NCBI RefSeq assembly: GCF_003097655.1 | Contig: NZ_QCZH01000013.1 | Span: 33,796-97,795 of the forward strand | Length of the DNA stretch: 64,000 nt | DNA from: Flavobacterium laiguense | Lineage (GTDB): Bacteria; Bacteroidota; Bacteroidia; Flavobacteriales; Flavobacteriaceae | Direction: 5' to 3' | The notes under the pieces: generated by a model | What the model was told of the DNA's origin: nothing | The model's input: the letters and a program-made list of their open reading frames with translations, nothing else | Databases searched by the model: none | In this document: piece after piece, positions 19,410 to 28,975 of the stretch | Layout of the letters: the number at the start of each line of letters is the position of its first letter | How positions within the stretch are numbered: position 1 is the first letter of the stretch | Position numbers and translations under genes: made by a program

Positions 19410-19538
19410 TACCACAAATTACACAAATTTTCACAAATTAATTAGTGCTAATTTGTGAAATTTGTGGTAAATAAAAAAGTGCTGCAACCTTGCAGACTTT
19501 CAGTCTGCCAACCAAATCTATGGACTTTCAGTCCATAG
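19410..19538. repeat. Cluster of three intergenic hairpin repeats
   Basis: The 449-base gap between topB and the lipoprotein gene holds no gene but three hairpins. At 19410-19469 the arms are TACCACAAATT...TCACAAATTA and its near-complement. At 19492-19508 there is GCAGACT-TTC-AGTCTGC. At 19518-19538 there is CTATGGACT-TTC-AGTCCATAG. The last two are perfect stems with the same TTC loop, pointing to a dispersed repeat family rather than simple terminators. Confidence 0.65.
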
Positions 19539-19628
19539 TGGTTTAGTTTTAGAATTTATGTATAAAATTTCATTTGCATTAGTTATGAATTGTCAATAAA
19601 TCTAAAATCAAAAAGCGTTAATCAAAAA

Positions 19629-21929
19629 TCAAAAATCATTTTTGCTTTCATTCAAAATGGAATAAACCAGTTCTTTGGTTGGTTTTTGCTCTTTTAGTTT
19701 TTCCCTAACCACATCAAAAGTGACTTTAAAATCACAACCCAATTTATAATCCCCACAACCATAAGCTGTTTTCCCTTTAAGAACTGTTCCTTTTTTGCAT
19801 TTCGGACACGTTAATTCATCGGTTGTTGCTTTCGCGGCAGTTTTCTTCGGTTCCAATTTGAGTTTGAAATTTTCATCAAAGCGGAGTAAACCTTCCACAG
19901 TACCAGCATCGGTTTTAAAGTCTTTTAAATTTACGGTAGACCCTTTTTGAAGCAACCGCAAGTATTGATTCTCTGATATTTTTTTCTCTGCAAAAGTATA
20001 AGGCAGTACAAAAGTACAGCCTACTTTATAATCGCCACATCCATAAGCCGATTTTCCTTTTATAAGCGTCGTTTTTTTGCATTTCGGACAGGCTTCCGCC
20101 AAAATTCCTGCCGCTTTCTTTTTTTCTATGGTAGCCACTTCTTTTTTAATAGTATCTACATGCGAAATATTGGCACGCCTAGTTTCACTTCGTACTTCAT
20201 ACACTAAGGCTTCGACCATTTGTTTCATATTGTTGATAAATGCACCGGCGGTAAATGTCCCTTTTTCAATATCTTTCAACTGCTTTTCCCAGGAACCAGT
20301 AAGTTCAGCCGACTTTATTAAATCATTTTGAATGGTGTCAATCAGCTGAATCCCCGTTGGCGTTGGTAAAACTTGTTTTTTGTTTCGAACGATATATTGT
20401 CGTCTAAAAAGAGTTTCAATAATATTGGCTCGCGTTGATGGACGTCCAATACCATTTTCTTTCATCAATTCGCGTAAATCTTCATCATCAACCTGCTTGC
20501 CCGCAGTTTCCATGGCGCGTAGTAAGGTGGCCTCCGTAAACTGATTGGGTGGCTTGGTTTCTTTTTCTAAAAATGAAGGTTCGTGTGGCCCTTTTTCGCC
20601 TACAACAAAACTCGGTAATATATCGGCTTCCTTTTCTTTTGCATTGGGGTCTTCAAAAACAATGCGAAATCCTTTTTTTAAGATTTCTTTTCCAGTGGTT
20701 TTGAATAGTACATCGGCTGCTTTTCCAATTACTGTGGTATTGGCGACCAAACAATCGTCGTAAAATACGGCAATAAAACGTTTTGTAATAATATCATACA
20801 CTTGTTGCTGATTGTATTGCAAGTTGCTTTGTATCCCCGTTGGGATAATCGCATGGTGATCTGTTACTTTTTTATCGTTGAAAACTTTAGCCGATTTTTT
20901 AATCTTTTTCCCTAAAAGTGGTTGCGTCAACGTGGCATAATTGGTTAAGTTTTGCAGAATACCGGGTACTTTTGGATAGATGTCGTTTGGTAAGAACGTG
21001 GTATCGACTCTCGGGTACGTGACTACCTTTTGTTCGTACAAGGTTTGAACAATTTTAAGCGTTTCATCTGCCGAAAACCCAAACTTTGTATTGCAATACA
21101 CCTGTAAGCCTGTTAAGTCAAATAGCTTGGGAGCAAACTCATTGCCATTCTTTTTTTCAACAGAAACAATTTCAAAATCACTTTCCTTGACTTTATTGGC
21201 CAAAATTTCGCCATCCTCCTTTTTCAGAAAGCGTCCTTCTTCATAGCTGAAAAGTGTCTCTCTGTATAAGGTTTGCAACTCCCAATAGGGTTGAGGTTTA
21301 AAATTCTCAATTTCCTTAAATCGATCGACCACCATGGCTAAGGTTGGGGTTTGCACCCGTCCGATAGACAATACTTGTTTGTACCCGCCATGTTTTACGG
21401 TGTACAAACGGGTGGCATTCATACCGAGTAACCAGTCGCCAATGGCTCTGGAAAAGCCCGCGTAGTATAAATTATCATAGTTGGCGGATGGTTTTAAGTT
21501 TTCAAAACCCTCTTTGATGGCTTCGGTGGTTAAGGATGAAATCCAAAGGCGTTGTACTTCGCCTTTGTAATTGGCTTCATTCATGACCCAGCGCTGAATG
21601 AGTTCTCCTTCTTGCCCGGCATCCCCGCAGTTTATAACTAGCTCGGCTTTATCAAATAAACTTTTTACAATTCTAAATTGTTTTTGAATACCTGAATTTT
21701 GCACCACTTTGGTCTCGAATTTTTCGGGAAGCATGGGTAGGTTGTTCAAATCCCAACTTTTCCAATTGGGTTTGTAATCGTTAGGCTCTTTTAAGGTGCA
21801 TAAATGCCCAAAGGTATAGGTTACGATATAGCCATTGCCTTCGTAATACCCATCGTGTTTGGTATTGGCTCCCAAAACGGATGCGATTTCGCGTGCTACA
21901 CTTGGTTTTTCGGCAATACAGACCTTCAT
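19629..21929 (-). CDS. topB: DNA topoisomerase III (type IA) with duplicated zinc ribbons
   Basis: Type IA topoisomerase that relaxes negatively supercoiled DNA and decatenates through a 5'-phosphotyrosine, 766 residues. The Toprim domain begins MKVCIAEKPSVAREIASVLG and contains VINCGDAGQEGELIQRW. The catalytic tyrosine, near residue 306, is in VTYPRVDTTFLPND. The segments IIPTGIQ and GRPSTRANIIETL are typical of TopB. The C-terminus carries two similar zinc-ribbon modules of about 40 residues each, beginning CPKCKKTTLIKGKSAYGCG and CPKCKKGTVLKGKTAYGCG, a tandem duplication. No mobile-element genes flank it, so it is more likely chromosomal TopB than a plasmid TraE-type enzyme. Confidence 0.96.
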   Translation of the reverse strand: MKVCIAEKPSVAREIASVLGANTKHDGYYEGNGYIVTYTFGHLCTLKEPNDYKPNWKSWDLNNLPMLPEKFETKVVQNSGIQKQFRIVKSLFDKAELVINCGDAGQEGELIQRWVMNEANYKGEVQRLWISSLTTEAIKEGFENLKPSANYDNLYYAGFSRAIGDWLLGMNATRLYTVKHGGYKQVLSIGRVQTPTLAMVVDRFKEIENFKPQPYWELQTLYRETLFSYEEGRFLKKEDGEILANKVKESDFEIVSVEKKNGNEFAPKLFDLTGLQVYCNTKFGFSADETLKIVQTLYEQKVVTYPRVDTTFLPNDIYPKVPGILQNLTNYATLTQPLLGKKIKKSAKVFNDKKVTDHHAIIPTGIQSNLQYNQQQVYDIITKRFIAVFYDDCLVANTTVIGKAADVLFKTTGKEILKKGFRIVFEDPNAKEKEADILPSFVVGEKGPHEPSFLEKETKPPNQFTEATLLRAMETAGKQVDDEDLRELMKENGIGRPSTRANIIETLFRRQYIVRNKKQVLPTPTGIQLIDTIQNDLIKSAELTGSWEKQLKDIEKGTFTAGAFINNMKQMVEALVYEVRSETRRANISHVDTIKKEVATIEKKKAAGILAEACPKCKKTTLIKGKSAYGCGDYKVGCTFVLPYTFAEKKISENQYLRLLQKGSTVNLKDFKTDAGTVEGLLRFDENFKLKLEPKKTAAKATTDELTCPKCKKGTVLKGKTAYGCGDYKLGCDFKVTFDVVREKLKEQKPTKELVYSILNESKNDF

Positions 21930-22075
21930 TTTCTCCTTCTAATTTGAAGGCGCAAATTAGGAATTTAGAAATTGGTATTAAAGAGAAAGTTTATGGAGTT
22001 ATGAACGGGGGTAAGAGGGGTGATGGATTGGGAGGGAGCGAGTTGTTTGCTTTAGTTAATGTATTCCCATTCTGT

Positions 22076-22271
22076 GCGTCTTTGCGAGGAACGAAGCAAT
22101 CTCATTTGCTATATCCGTTCCAATGATTTGTTGGGCTTGCTTTTGATTGTTTTTTTTGCAGTCTACTTCCCGCAATATTGTCATCATGACGAAGGGAGGA
22201 TCACCGCAATACTATTCCGCAATGTATTTCCGATTACTATGACTTAAACAAGTAAAAAAGTCATAGTAATC
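22076..22271. repeat. REP-like intergenic repeat with terminal hairpin
   Basis: The 368-base gap between topB and the serine hydrolase holds no gene. It begins with TTTGCGAGGAACGAAGCAAT, a widespread REP-like wording. It contains the related TCATGACGAAGGGAGGATCA, and it ends with a perfect 14-base stem, GATTACTATGACTT / AAGTCATAGTAATC (22232-22271). Some of the sequence can be read as a short open frame, but it has no protein-like features. Confidence 0.55.
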
Positions 22272-22297
22272 TGGTTTAACTGCCTTTTTTTATTTTT

Positions 22298-23944
22298 TTA
22301 TTTCGTCATTGCTGGTATCAAATATTCTTGCATAATCTTTTCAACTTGTTTTTCACCATATGGAGTATTGTATGCTGTGGCAGTAATTACAATTACAATA
22401 GGCTGGTCTTTGAAAATATAAATTCTATTCCCACCATTTCCGTCTGAATAATAAACTTCATAGTCCAAACCATTTACTTTGTATGTTTTATTGAAAAATA
22501 GATAACCATAAAATTCATTTTCAGATATTATCATTTGGTGCGATAAACTTTTTGCTATCCATTCCTGCGACAAAATTTGTTTGCCATTCCAAGTTCCTTG
22601 GTTTTTGTATAATTGCCCAAATTTGGCATAGTCTAATGAACTTAATTGCAAACTTCCTGCCGTATTTGCTACTTTTTGAGGTGTGAATTGCCATTTGTAT
22701 TTTGTTATGTTCAAAGGACGAAATAAATTTTTGTCGGCATATTTCTCTAAACCATTTGGTACAGATTTATGGATGATGTCGCCAAGAACTACAACACCTG
22801 CTGTAAAGTAATCCCACTGCTTATACGCTACTTTTGTTTTGTCAATAGGAAGATTTAATGTAAAATCAATCCAATTTTTAGTAGGATACATATTTTCTTC
22901 GTGACCAATTGATTCAGTATTCATATCAGAACCTTCAAAAGTTGAACTCATTGTAAGTAAGCTTTTTAAAGTAATATTGTCTTTTGCTGTAGAATGGTTT
23001 TGAAAGGATTTTAGGTCGTAAAATTCTTTTAAGGTTTGCGTTTCACTTTTTATGTATTTGTCTTTGATTGCAATACCTAAAAGAGTTGATGCAAATGATT
23101 TTCCCACAGAACGTGTGTCGTGAAGTGTATTTCTATTTGCTCCATTGAAATACTCTTCAATTAGAATTTTTCCATCTTTTATTGCAACAATACTGGTGAT
23201 ATTTTTATAGGTTTTCTTTGCGATATTTCGGTTTAATTCTTCAATTTTAGCAACATCAATTTTTTCTATTGAAATCTGCCAATCTTTAATTGGCTTTATC
23301 GATTGAACTTTAACCAGTTTTTTATCAATTTTAATTTCTGGAACGATAATTTTTATTTGTCCTTCGGCAATTATGTTTCCTGTTAAAACCTCTGTCAGTT
23401 TTAAATAGGGTCTGATTTCAATTTTAAGTAGATGTTCTTCCTCTGAAAGTGCTTCTTGTCCGCCATTGCCTAAAAATCTATTCCAAAGAAATTTACCCCA
23501 AGAATCTTCGTTGGTAGAACTTATTAAAGGAACTCTGAAAATTGTTTTCTGATTTTTGCTTTCTGCACTTCCTGCTCCAATATTTAGATTTTCAACATAA
23601 ATTTTTTTACTGTCAATAATAAATGTAAATTGATAATTCCCGTTTTTAGTCAGTTCGTCAGCAGTTGATTGAGGTGATAGCAAATGAAGATAATTTGTCA
23701 AAGATTTGTCTAAAAAAACTCTGATATTTAAATCGGTTTTCTCTTTTAATTCAAATGATTTTAGAAAATCGGTTTCTTTAAAGTTTTCAATTGCAATTGC
23801 CTGTCCCATAAAAGCAATTTTACCAATGTTTGATTTGTGAATTGGATAAATTATGCTATCGCTTTTTATAAATTCGTTTTTTTGTCCAGACACATTCAAG
23901 TATGTCAGTAAACTTAATGCTAAAGTGGTGATTTTTGATTTCAT
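22298..23944 (-). CDS. Exported beta-lactamase-family serine hydrolase with N-terminal extension
   Basis: Serine hydrolase of the class C beta-lactamase / penicillin-binding-protein-like family, 548 residues. Residues 1-20 are a signal peptide (MKSKITTLALSLLTYLNVSG). The catalytic domain covers about residues 230-548, with the SxxK motif in TRSVGKSFASTL near residue 280, followed by SLLTMSSTFEGSD and AGSLQLSSLDYAKFGQLY, all typical. The first ~210 residues after the signal form an extra beta-rich domain that I do not recognise. The family includes esterases and D-amino-acid peptidases, so the substrate is open. It is monocistronic; a repeat region lies on either side. Confidence 0.85.
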   Translation of the reverse strand: MKSKITTLALSLLTYLNVSGQKNEFIKSDSIIYPIHKSNIGKIAFMGQAIAIENFKETDFLKSFELKEKTDLNIRVFLDKSLTNYLHLLSPQSTADELTKNGNYQFTFIIDSKKIYVENLNIGAGSAESKNQKTIFRVPLISSTNEDSWGKFLWNRFLGNGGQEALSEEEHLLKIEIRPYLKLTEVLTGNIIAEGQIKIIVPEIKIDKKLVKVQSIKPIKDWQISIEKIDVAKIEELNRNIAKKTYKNITSIVAIKDGKILIEEYFNGANRNTLHDTRSVGKSFASTLLGIAIKDKYIKSETQTLKEFYDLKSFQNHSTAKDNITLKSLLTMSSTFEGSDMNTESIGHEENMYPTKNWIDFTLNLPIDKTKVAYKQWDYFTAGVVVLGDIIHKSVPNGLEKYADKNLFRPLNITKYKWQFTPQKVANTAGSLQLSSLDYAKFGQLYKNQGTWNGKQILSQEWIAKSLSHQMIISENEFYGYLFFNKTYKVNGLDYEVYYSDGNGGNRIYIFKDQPIVIVITATAYNTPYGEKQVEKIMQEYLIPAMTK

Positions 23945-24246
23945 TGATTTTTGATGATTTTGATTGATGATTTTTAATTTTGATGATTATGCTTTTAGCG
24001 GTTTTGTGAGCGAAAATAGCAGTTAACTTGTATATATGTATGACAAAATCATACAAAGCCATCCTTTTTGGGGGAGATAGGCATGACAATCGACATAATT
24101 TATTTTTATCAAATATATGTTTTTAACTTTTTAAACAGCGAAAAAACTGATTAAATAAATTTTAGTTTTATGTCTTTTTTTAAAATAACTCCTTTGAATT
24201 CACAAATTTTACTGAAAACCACAATTACTGTTTTTTAGCACAAATG

Positions 24247-24330
24247 CCCTAGCCCTGATAGGAGCGGCATCCTTTTTATCCGCTTTTTTTGCGGTTAAAA
24301 AGATATAGCGGATAGCAGGAAATAGCTCCT
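24247..24330 (+). ncRNA. Structured dispersed element upstream of prfA
   Basis: Starts CCCTAGCCCTGAT and ends GGAAATAGCTCCT. GGAGC and GCTCC can pair around an inner hairpin (CTTTTTATCCGC / GCGGTTAAAAAG). A related element with the same end sequences and a longer central hairpin lies at 53622-53766 on the minus strand, directly upstream of purU. Both copies point toward the downstream gene. It could be a 5' leader RNA or an intergenic repeat; correspondence to a catalogued Bacteroidetes RNA class such as Flavo-1 is possible but was not verified. Confidence 0.5.
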
Positions 24331-24375
24331 GAAAAAACCAATACTGAAGCACTTTTAACTGTCAACTATTTTTCG

Positions 24376-24383
24376 TAATTTTG
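24376..24383 (+). promoter_or_regulatory. Possible -7 element of the prfA promoter
   Basis: TAATTTTG matches TAnnTTTG and lies 24 bases before the prfA ATG. No clear TTG is seen at the -33 distance. If this is the promoter, the structured element at 24247-24330 would lie upstream of the transcript rather than in it. Confidence 0.4.
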
Positions 24384-24407
24384 CACTCCAATAAAAGGAA
24401 TAAGAAA

Positions 24408-25484
24408 ATGTTAGATAGACTTCAAATAGTAAAACAACGTTTCGATGAGATTTCGGATTTGATCATTCAACCGGATGTAATCTCGGATCAGAAGCGTTAT
24501 GTGCAGTTGAATCAAGAGTACAAAAGTTTAAAAGCTTTGGCCGAAAAGCGCGATGAATACGTGATTTTAATGGCGAATATCGACGAAGCCAATGAAATAA
24601 TTGCTGACGGTAGCGATGCCGATATGACGGAGATGGCCAAAATGCAATTGGAAGAAGCCAAGGAAAGATTGCCGGAATTGGAGGATGAAATCAAATTTAT
24701 GTTGATTCCGAAAGATCCAGAAGATGCTAAGAATGTTATGGTAGAGATTCGTGCCGGTACCGGTGGGGATGAAGCGAGTATTTTTGCAGGGGATTTATTC
24801 AGAATGTACACTAAATATTGTGAGGGTCGTGGCTGGAGAACTTCGGTTGTGGATATGAACGAAGGAACTTCTGGTGGTTTCAAAGAGGTAATTTTTGAAG
24901 TTAGTGGTGAAGATGTATATGGAACTTTAAAGTTTGAAGCAGGGGTTCACCGTGTGCAACGTGTACCTCAAACCGAAACGCAGGGACGTGTACATACATC
25001 GGCAGCGACGGTTATGGTACTTCCGGAAGCCGAAGAATTTGATGTGCAAATTGATATGAATGATGTTCGTGTGGATTTCTTTTGTTCATCAGGACCTGGT
25101 GGACAATCTGTAAATACAACGAAATCGGCGGTACGTTTGACACACATTCCAACAGGATTAGTGGCGCAATGTCAGGATCAAAAATCACAACATAAAAATA
25201 AAGACAAAGCATTTGGCGTTTTGCGTTCCCGTTTATATGAACAAGAATTAGCCAAAAAACAGGCTGAGGATGCTACAAAACGTACATCTCAAGTAAGTTC
25301 TGGAGACCGTTCGGCAAAAATTCGTACTTACAATTATGCACAAGGTCGTGTAACGGATCACCGTGTAGGATTGACTTTGTATGATTTAGGAAATATCATG
25401 AATGGAGACATTCAGAAAATTGTTGATGAGCTAGCATTAGTCAACAACATGGAAAAGCTAAAAGAAGCGAGCGAAGTTTTCTGA
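24408..25484 (+). CDS. prfA: Peptide chain release factor 1
   Basis: Translation termination factor recognising UAA and UAG and triggering peptidyl-tRNA hydrolysis. It has 358 residues from the chosen start. The GGQ motif is in [20 protein letters not shown], and the surrounding segments [19 protein letters not shown] and [20 protein letters not shown] are diagnostic for bacterial RF1. The frame is open to an ATG at 24381, but the family N-terminus [15 protein letters not shown] starts at 24408, preceded by an AAAAGGA sequence that could serve as ribosome-binding site. A structured repeat lies 77 bases upstream and a terminator follows. Anti-codon specificity for RF1 over RF2 is judged from overall similarity, and there is no RF2-type programmed frameshift. 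Confidence 0.97.
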   Translation: MLDRLQIVKQRFDEISDLIIQPDVISDQKRYVQLNQEYKSLKALAEKRDEYVILMANIDEANEIIADGSDADMTEMAKMQLEEAKERLPELEDEIKFMLIPKDPEDAKNVMVEIRAGTGGDEASIFAGDLFRMYTKYCEGRGWRTSVVDMNEGTSGGFKEVIFEVSGEDVYGTLKFEAGVHRVQRVPQTETQGRVHTSAATVMVLPEAEEFDVQIDMNDVRVDFFCSSGPGGQSVNTTKSAVRLTHIPTGLVAQCQDQKSQHKNKDKAFGVLRSRLYEQELAKKQAEDATKRTSQVSSGDRSAKIRTYNYAQGRVTDHRVGLTLYDLGNIMNGDIQKIVDELALVNNMEKLKEASEVF

Positions 25485-25503
25485 TAAAAAATAATTAAAC
25501 AAT

Positions 25504-25545
25504 AACACTTACTTGGTTGTAAAAAACTAAATAAGTGTTTTTTTT
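25504..25545 (+). terminator. Terminator after prfA
   Basis: Stem AACACTTA / TAAGTGTT followed by a run of T residues, 20 bases after the prfA stop. Confidence 0.75.
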
Positions 25546-25628
25546 GTGCTTTTGTTACGTTAAACGAATTAAAATCTTATTAAAATAAATACAATACCTA
25601 ATTCAATATTAATCTAATAATCAATTTA

Positions 25629-27830
25629 ATGAAAAAATCATTACTTTTTTTAATCGTTCTGTTTTCAGTTATGATAACAAATGCCCAATCTTATATGGGC
25701 TATATTCCTGATAATTATGCGGGAATACAAGGGGTACTTTTTAACCCAGCGTCTATTGTTGATTCTCGTTTTAAAACGGACATCAATCTATTTTCTACCA
25801 GCAGTTCATTAAACAATGATTTCTATGGTCTGAGTTTGTTTGATTTGTCGAAAAGCTCTTATGATGCCAATGAAGACGGAAAAAGAACGCCTTCGCAAAA
25901 TAATGGTGCAATCTCGTATTCTGATGTGATGGGCCCATCATTTATGTTTAATATAGCTCCAAAACATTCGATTGCTATTTTTACCAGAGCCAGAGCTGTC
26001 GTGAATGCCACTGATGTAAATGGACTTTTATACGATCAATTGAAAGACGGTTTAGATGATGCATCAGATTTTAATATTAATGTTGGAAGTCCAAATATGG
26101 TAGGACATACTTGGGGTGAAATAGGAGCTTCTTATGCTGCTGTTTTATTGCAAAATAAGCAACATTTTCTAAAAGGAGGTTTGACTGCCAAATATTTAGT
26201 TGGTGGAGTCAATTCTTATGCGAAGGGAGATAATGTAACATCAGCATTTAATCAGACCAACGATCCTTTAACAAGTACATTGACAACTACGGGGACGCTT
26301 ACTATAGGAAGTAGTCAGGATTTTATTACTGGAGACGAGGATGTGAAATTCGACGCTAATTCAACGGGTTTCGGGGCTGATTTCGGTTTAATATATGAAT
26401 GGAGACCCGATTATGCGTCTTATGATTTGAATAATGCAAAACCTGTTGATAATAATTTTAAAGACCTGAACAAGTATAAATTGCGTTTTGGGTTGTCGAT
26501 TACTGATTTAGGGTCTATTAAATATAATAATTCAAAAATTGATACCTATAATATCAATGGGGTAGTTTCTCAGCAAGATATCGATGATATCGATGAGCTA
26601 GGAGATTTTTTAGAGGATCAATATGGAACTCCTACCACGGTGTACAAAACAGTAAAAGCCAATTTGCCTACAGTATTGCATTTAGATGCTGATTGGAATA
26701 TGTACAAAAAATTCTATTTGAACTTAAATGGAAATCTTAGTTTAGTAGACAAATCAGCTTTGGGTAAAACGAGTTCAGCAAATACTTGGATTTTGACACC
26801 TCGATATGAAACAAGATGGTTTACATTTTCTCTTCCTATAAATTATATGGAATATAGCGGAATGCAAGTAGGAACAGGATTGCGTTTTGGTCCAATGTTT
26901 GTTGGGTCTAGTTCGTTAATTACGAATTGGATTTCAAAAGAATCAAAAGCGGCAGATGTTTATTTTGGTTTTAAAATTCCAGTGTATCAAAAGAAATTTA
27001 AAGATACAGATGAAGATGGAATCTTTGATAAAGAGGATGCTTGTCCAACTGTTGCAGGACCTGTTGAAAACAAAGGTTGTCCTTGGCCAGATACTGACGG
27101 AGATACTGTTGTCGATAAAGATGATAAATGTCCATCAGTTGCAGGACCTGTTGAAAATGGAGGATGTCCTTGGGGAGATGCCGATAAAGATACTGTTTTG
27201 GATAATGTAGATGCTTGTCCAACTGTTGCAGGTGTTGTTGAAAATAAAGGGTGTCCTTGGCCGGATACTGACGGAGATTCAGTGTTAGACAAAGACGATA
27301 AATGTCCAAACGAAAAAGGATTGGTAGCCAATGCGGGCTGTCCGGAACTCGATGCCGATAAAGATGGTGTAACTGATAAAGACGATGCTTGTCCTACCGT
27401 TCCTGGACCAGTAAGCAATAAAGGTTGTCCTGAAGTAACAAAAGAAGTTTTGAAAGAACTTAAAGTTCAAGCTAGATCTGTGTTTTTTGTAACTGGAAAA
27501 GCGGTTTTACAAACGGCTGATAAAGGACAAACTGACGGAAGATTGGATGCTATTAAAGAGATTCTTAAAAATTATCCAAATGCCAAATTCTCTATCGAAG
27601 GGCATACGGATAGTGTAGGCAATGATAAAGCCAACCAAAAACTTTCTGAAGCCAGAGCTAAAGTGGTTATGGATGCTTTAGTGGCAAAAGGGGTTAATCC
27701 AGATAACTTGACGTATAAAGGATTTGGAGAGTCTAAACCTGTTGCCAGTAATAAAACTGACAATGGTAGAGCCGCAAACAGAAGAACCGAAGTAATACAC
27801 GTAGGTACTATATACGAAGGAAAATTATAA
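25629..27830 (+). CDS. Outer-membrane OmpA-family protein with thrombospondin type 3 repeats
   Basis: This 733-residue protein has a signal peptide (MKKSLLFLIVLFSVMITNAQ). Next is a beta-barrel-like region of about 430 residues resembling DUF5723 proteins (YMGYIPDNYAGIQGVLFNPA). Five calcium-binding thrombospondin type 3 repeats follow (residues ~455-600, each built on DTDGDTVVDKDDKCP-like units). The C-terminal OmpA peptidoglycan-binding domain (~620-730) has FSIEGHTDSVGNDKANQKLS and NRRTEVI. The family links outer membrane to peptidoglycan, and some members assist the type IX or gliding apparatus in Bacteroidetes. The nearly repetitive DNA at 27000-27430 explains several meaningless opposite-strand frames. 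A terminator follows directly. Confidence 0.92.
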   Translation: MKKSLLFLIVLFSVMITNAQSYMGYIPDNYAGIQGVLFNPASIVDSRFKTDINLFSTSSSLNNDFYGLSLFDLSKSSYDANEDGKRTPSQNNGAISYSDVMGPSFMFNIAPKHSIAIFTRARAVVNATDVNGLLYDQLKDGLDDASDFNINVGSPNMVGHTWGEIGASYAAVLLQNKQHFLKGGLTAKYLVGGVNSYAKGDNVTSAFNQTNDPLTSTLTTTGTLTIGSSQDFITGDEDVKFDANSTGFGADFGLIYEWRPDYASYDLNNAKPVDNNFKDLNKYKLRFGLSITDLGSIKYNNSKIDTYNINGVVSQQDIDDIDELGDFLEDQYGTPTTVYKTVKANLPTVLHLDADWNMYKKFYLNLNGNLSLVDKSALGKTSSANTWILTPRYETRWFTFSLPINYMEYSGMQVGTGLRFGPMFVGSSSLITNWISKESKAADVYFGFKIPVYQKKFKDTDEDGIFDKEDACPTVAGPVENKGCPWPDTDGDTVVDKDDKCPSVAGPVENGGCPWGDADKDTVLDNVDACPTVAGVVENKGCPWPDTDGDSVLDKDDKCPNEKGLVANAGCPELDADKDGVTDKDDACPTVPGPVSNKGCPEVTKEVLKELKVQARSVFFVTGKAVLQTADKGQTDGRLDAIKEILKNYPNAKFSIEGHTDSVGNDKANQKLSEARAKVVMDALVAKGVNPDNLTYKGFGESKPVASNKTDNGRAANRRTEVIHVGTIYEGKL

Positions 27831-27849
27831 TTTTGTTTTTAATTCTAAA

Positions 27850-27880
27850 AAAAAGCCGTTCTTAATTGAATGGCTTTTTT
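27850..27880 (+). terminator. Terminator after the OmpA-family gene
   Basis: Stem AAAAAGCCGTTC / GAATGGCTTTTT (one G-T pair) followed by T-rich sequence, 20 bases beyond the stop. Confidence 0.8.
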
Positions 27881-27945
27881 TATTTTTGCACTTCTTCTAA
27901 AAGGGAACCGTTTTTTCGTAATGAATGGGTTAAAATACTTTAAAG

Positions 27946-27953
27946 TAACTTTG
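27946..27953 (+). promoter_or_regulatory. Possible -7 element of the pyrF promoter
   Basis: TAACTTTG matches TAnnTTTG, 38 bases before the pyrF start. The -33 element is not evident. Confidence 0.4.
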
Positions 27954-27991
27954 CTCAACAACAAGCTATAAACAATAAATAACAAACTGTC

Positions 27992-28819
27992 TTGACTACA
28001 CAACAATTAATCGATCAAATTAAAATTAAAAAATCATTTCTATGCGTAGGTTTAGATGTAGATTTAAATAAAATTCCAAAGCATTTATTAGAACTGGAAG
28101 ACCCTATTTTTGAATTCAATAAAGCCATTATTGATGCGACCCACGATCTTACGGTTTCCTATAAACCCAATACTGCTTTTTATGAAGCGTATGGAATAAA
28201 GGGATGGATCTCGTTGCAAAAAACCATAAACTATATCAACGAGAAGCATCCTGAAATTTTCACCATTGCCGATGCCAAACGTGGAGATATCGGGAATACT
28301 TCATCGATGTATGCCAAAGCTTTTTTTGAAGATTTAAGTTTTGATAGTGTAACAGTGGCTCCGTATATGGGTAAAGATTCGGTGGAGCCGTTTTTGGCTT
28401 TCGAAAATAAACACACTATTATGTTAGCCTTAACATCGAATGAAGGTGCTTTTGATTTTCAAACTTTGAATGTTGACGGAAAGGAGTTGTACAAACAAGT
28501 ATTGGGAACCTCTAAAACTTGGAAAAACAGTGAGAATCTAATGTATGTGGTTGGTGCTACCAAAGCCGAATATTTCACCGAAATTCGTAAAATTGTACCC
28601 CATAGTTTCTTGCTGGTTCCCGGTGTCGGTGCTCAAGGTGGAAGTCTTTCTGAAGTGTGTAAATACGGAATGAATGACAATGTTGGGTTGCTTATCAACT
28701 CGTCTCGAGGGATTATTTATGCTTCCAATGGAACCGATTTTGCCGAAGTAGCAAGAGCCGAAGCCTTGAAAATGCAACAGGAGATGGAAGAAATTATTAG
28801 TTTAAAGTTTAAGGTTTAA
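27992..28819 (+). CDS. pyrF: Orotidine 5'-phosphate decarboxylase
   Basis: Converts orotidine monophosphate to UMP, the last step of de novo pyrimidine synthesis. It is the 275-residue long-type (group 2) enzyme. Visible motifs are [14 protein letters not shown] near the start, the catalytic Asp-Lys-Asp segment [16 protein letters not shown], and the phosphate-binding [14 protein letters not shown]. The start is a TTG codon (27992) giving [16 protein letters not shown]; no ATG lies upstream in frame at a sensible place, and family alignment supports this start. It sits between the OmpA-family gene terminator and a BtuF-like gene, apparently in its own unit. Confidence 0.97.
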   Translation: MTTQQLIDQIKIKKSFLCVGLDVDLNKIPKHLLELEDPIFEFNKAIIDATHDLTVSYKPNTAFYEAYGIKGWISLQKTINYINEKHPEIFTIADAKRGDIGNTSSMYAKAFFEDLSFDSVTVAPYMGKDSVEPFLAFENKHTIMLALTSNEGAFDFQTLNVDGKELYKQVLGTSKTWKNSENLMYVVGATKAEYFTEIRKIVPHSFLLVPGVGAQGGSLSEVCKYGMNDNVGLLINSSRGIIYASNGTDFAEVARAEALKMQQEMEEIISLKFKV

Positions 28820-28909
28820 AAGTTTAAAGTTGTTTTGTGTTTAATTTCAAGCAATTTTTTAGTTATTCAGCCAATTATATTTTCAGGACAATATTTTTTC
28901 AAAGTATTA

Positions 28910-28939
28910 AATTGCCTCCAGCTAAAGCTGGAGGCAATT
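28910..28939. repeat. Perfect intergenic hairpin between pyrF and the BtuF-like gene
   Basis: A 13-base perfect stem, AATTGCCTCCAGC / GCTGGAGGCAATT, with a TAAA loop. There is no T-tract after it, so it resembles the dispersed perfect-stem repeats at 19492 and 19518 more than a terminator. Confidence 0.6.
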
Positions 28940-28975
28940 CAAAATGGCAGAATAGCACAATAATTTTTTTTAAAA

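Noticed and set aside
22059..22247. Short open frames between topB and the serine hydrolase
   Set aside because: The region is a REP-like repeat with a terminal hairpin; the frames carry no protein signature.
27000..27430. Regular repeated units that might look like a repeat array, with opposite-strand open frames
   Set aside because: They encode the thrombospondin type 3 calcium-binding repeats of the OmpA-family gene; the opposite frames are low-complexity shadows.
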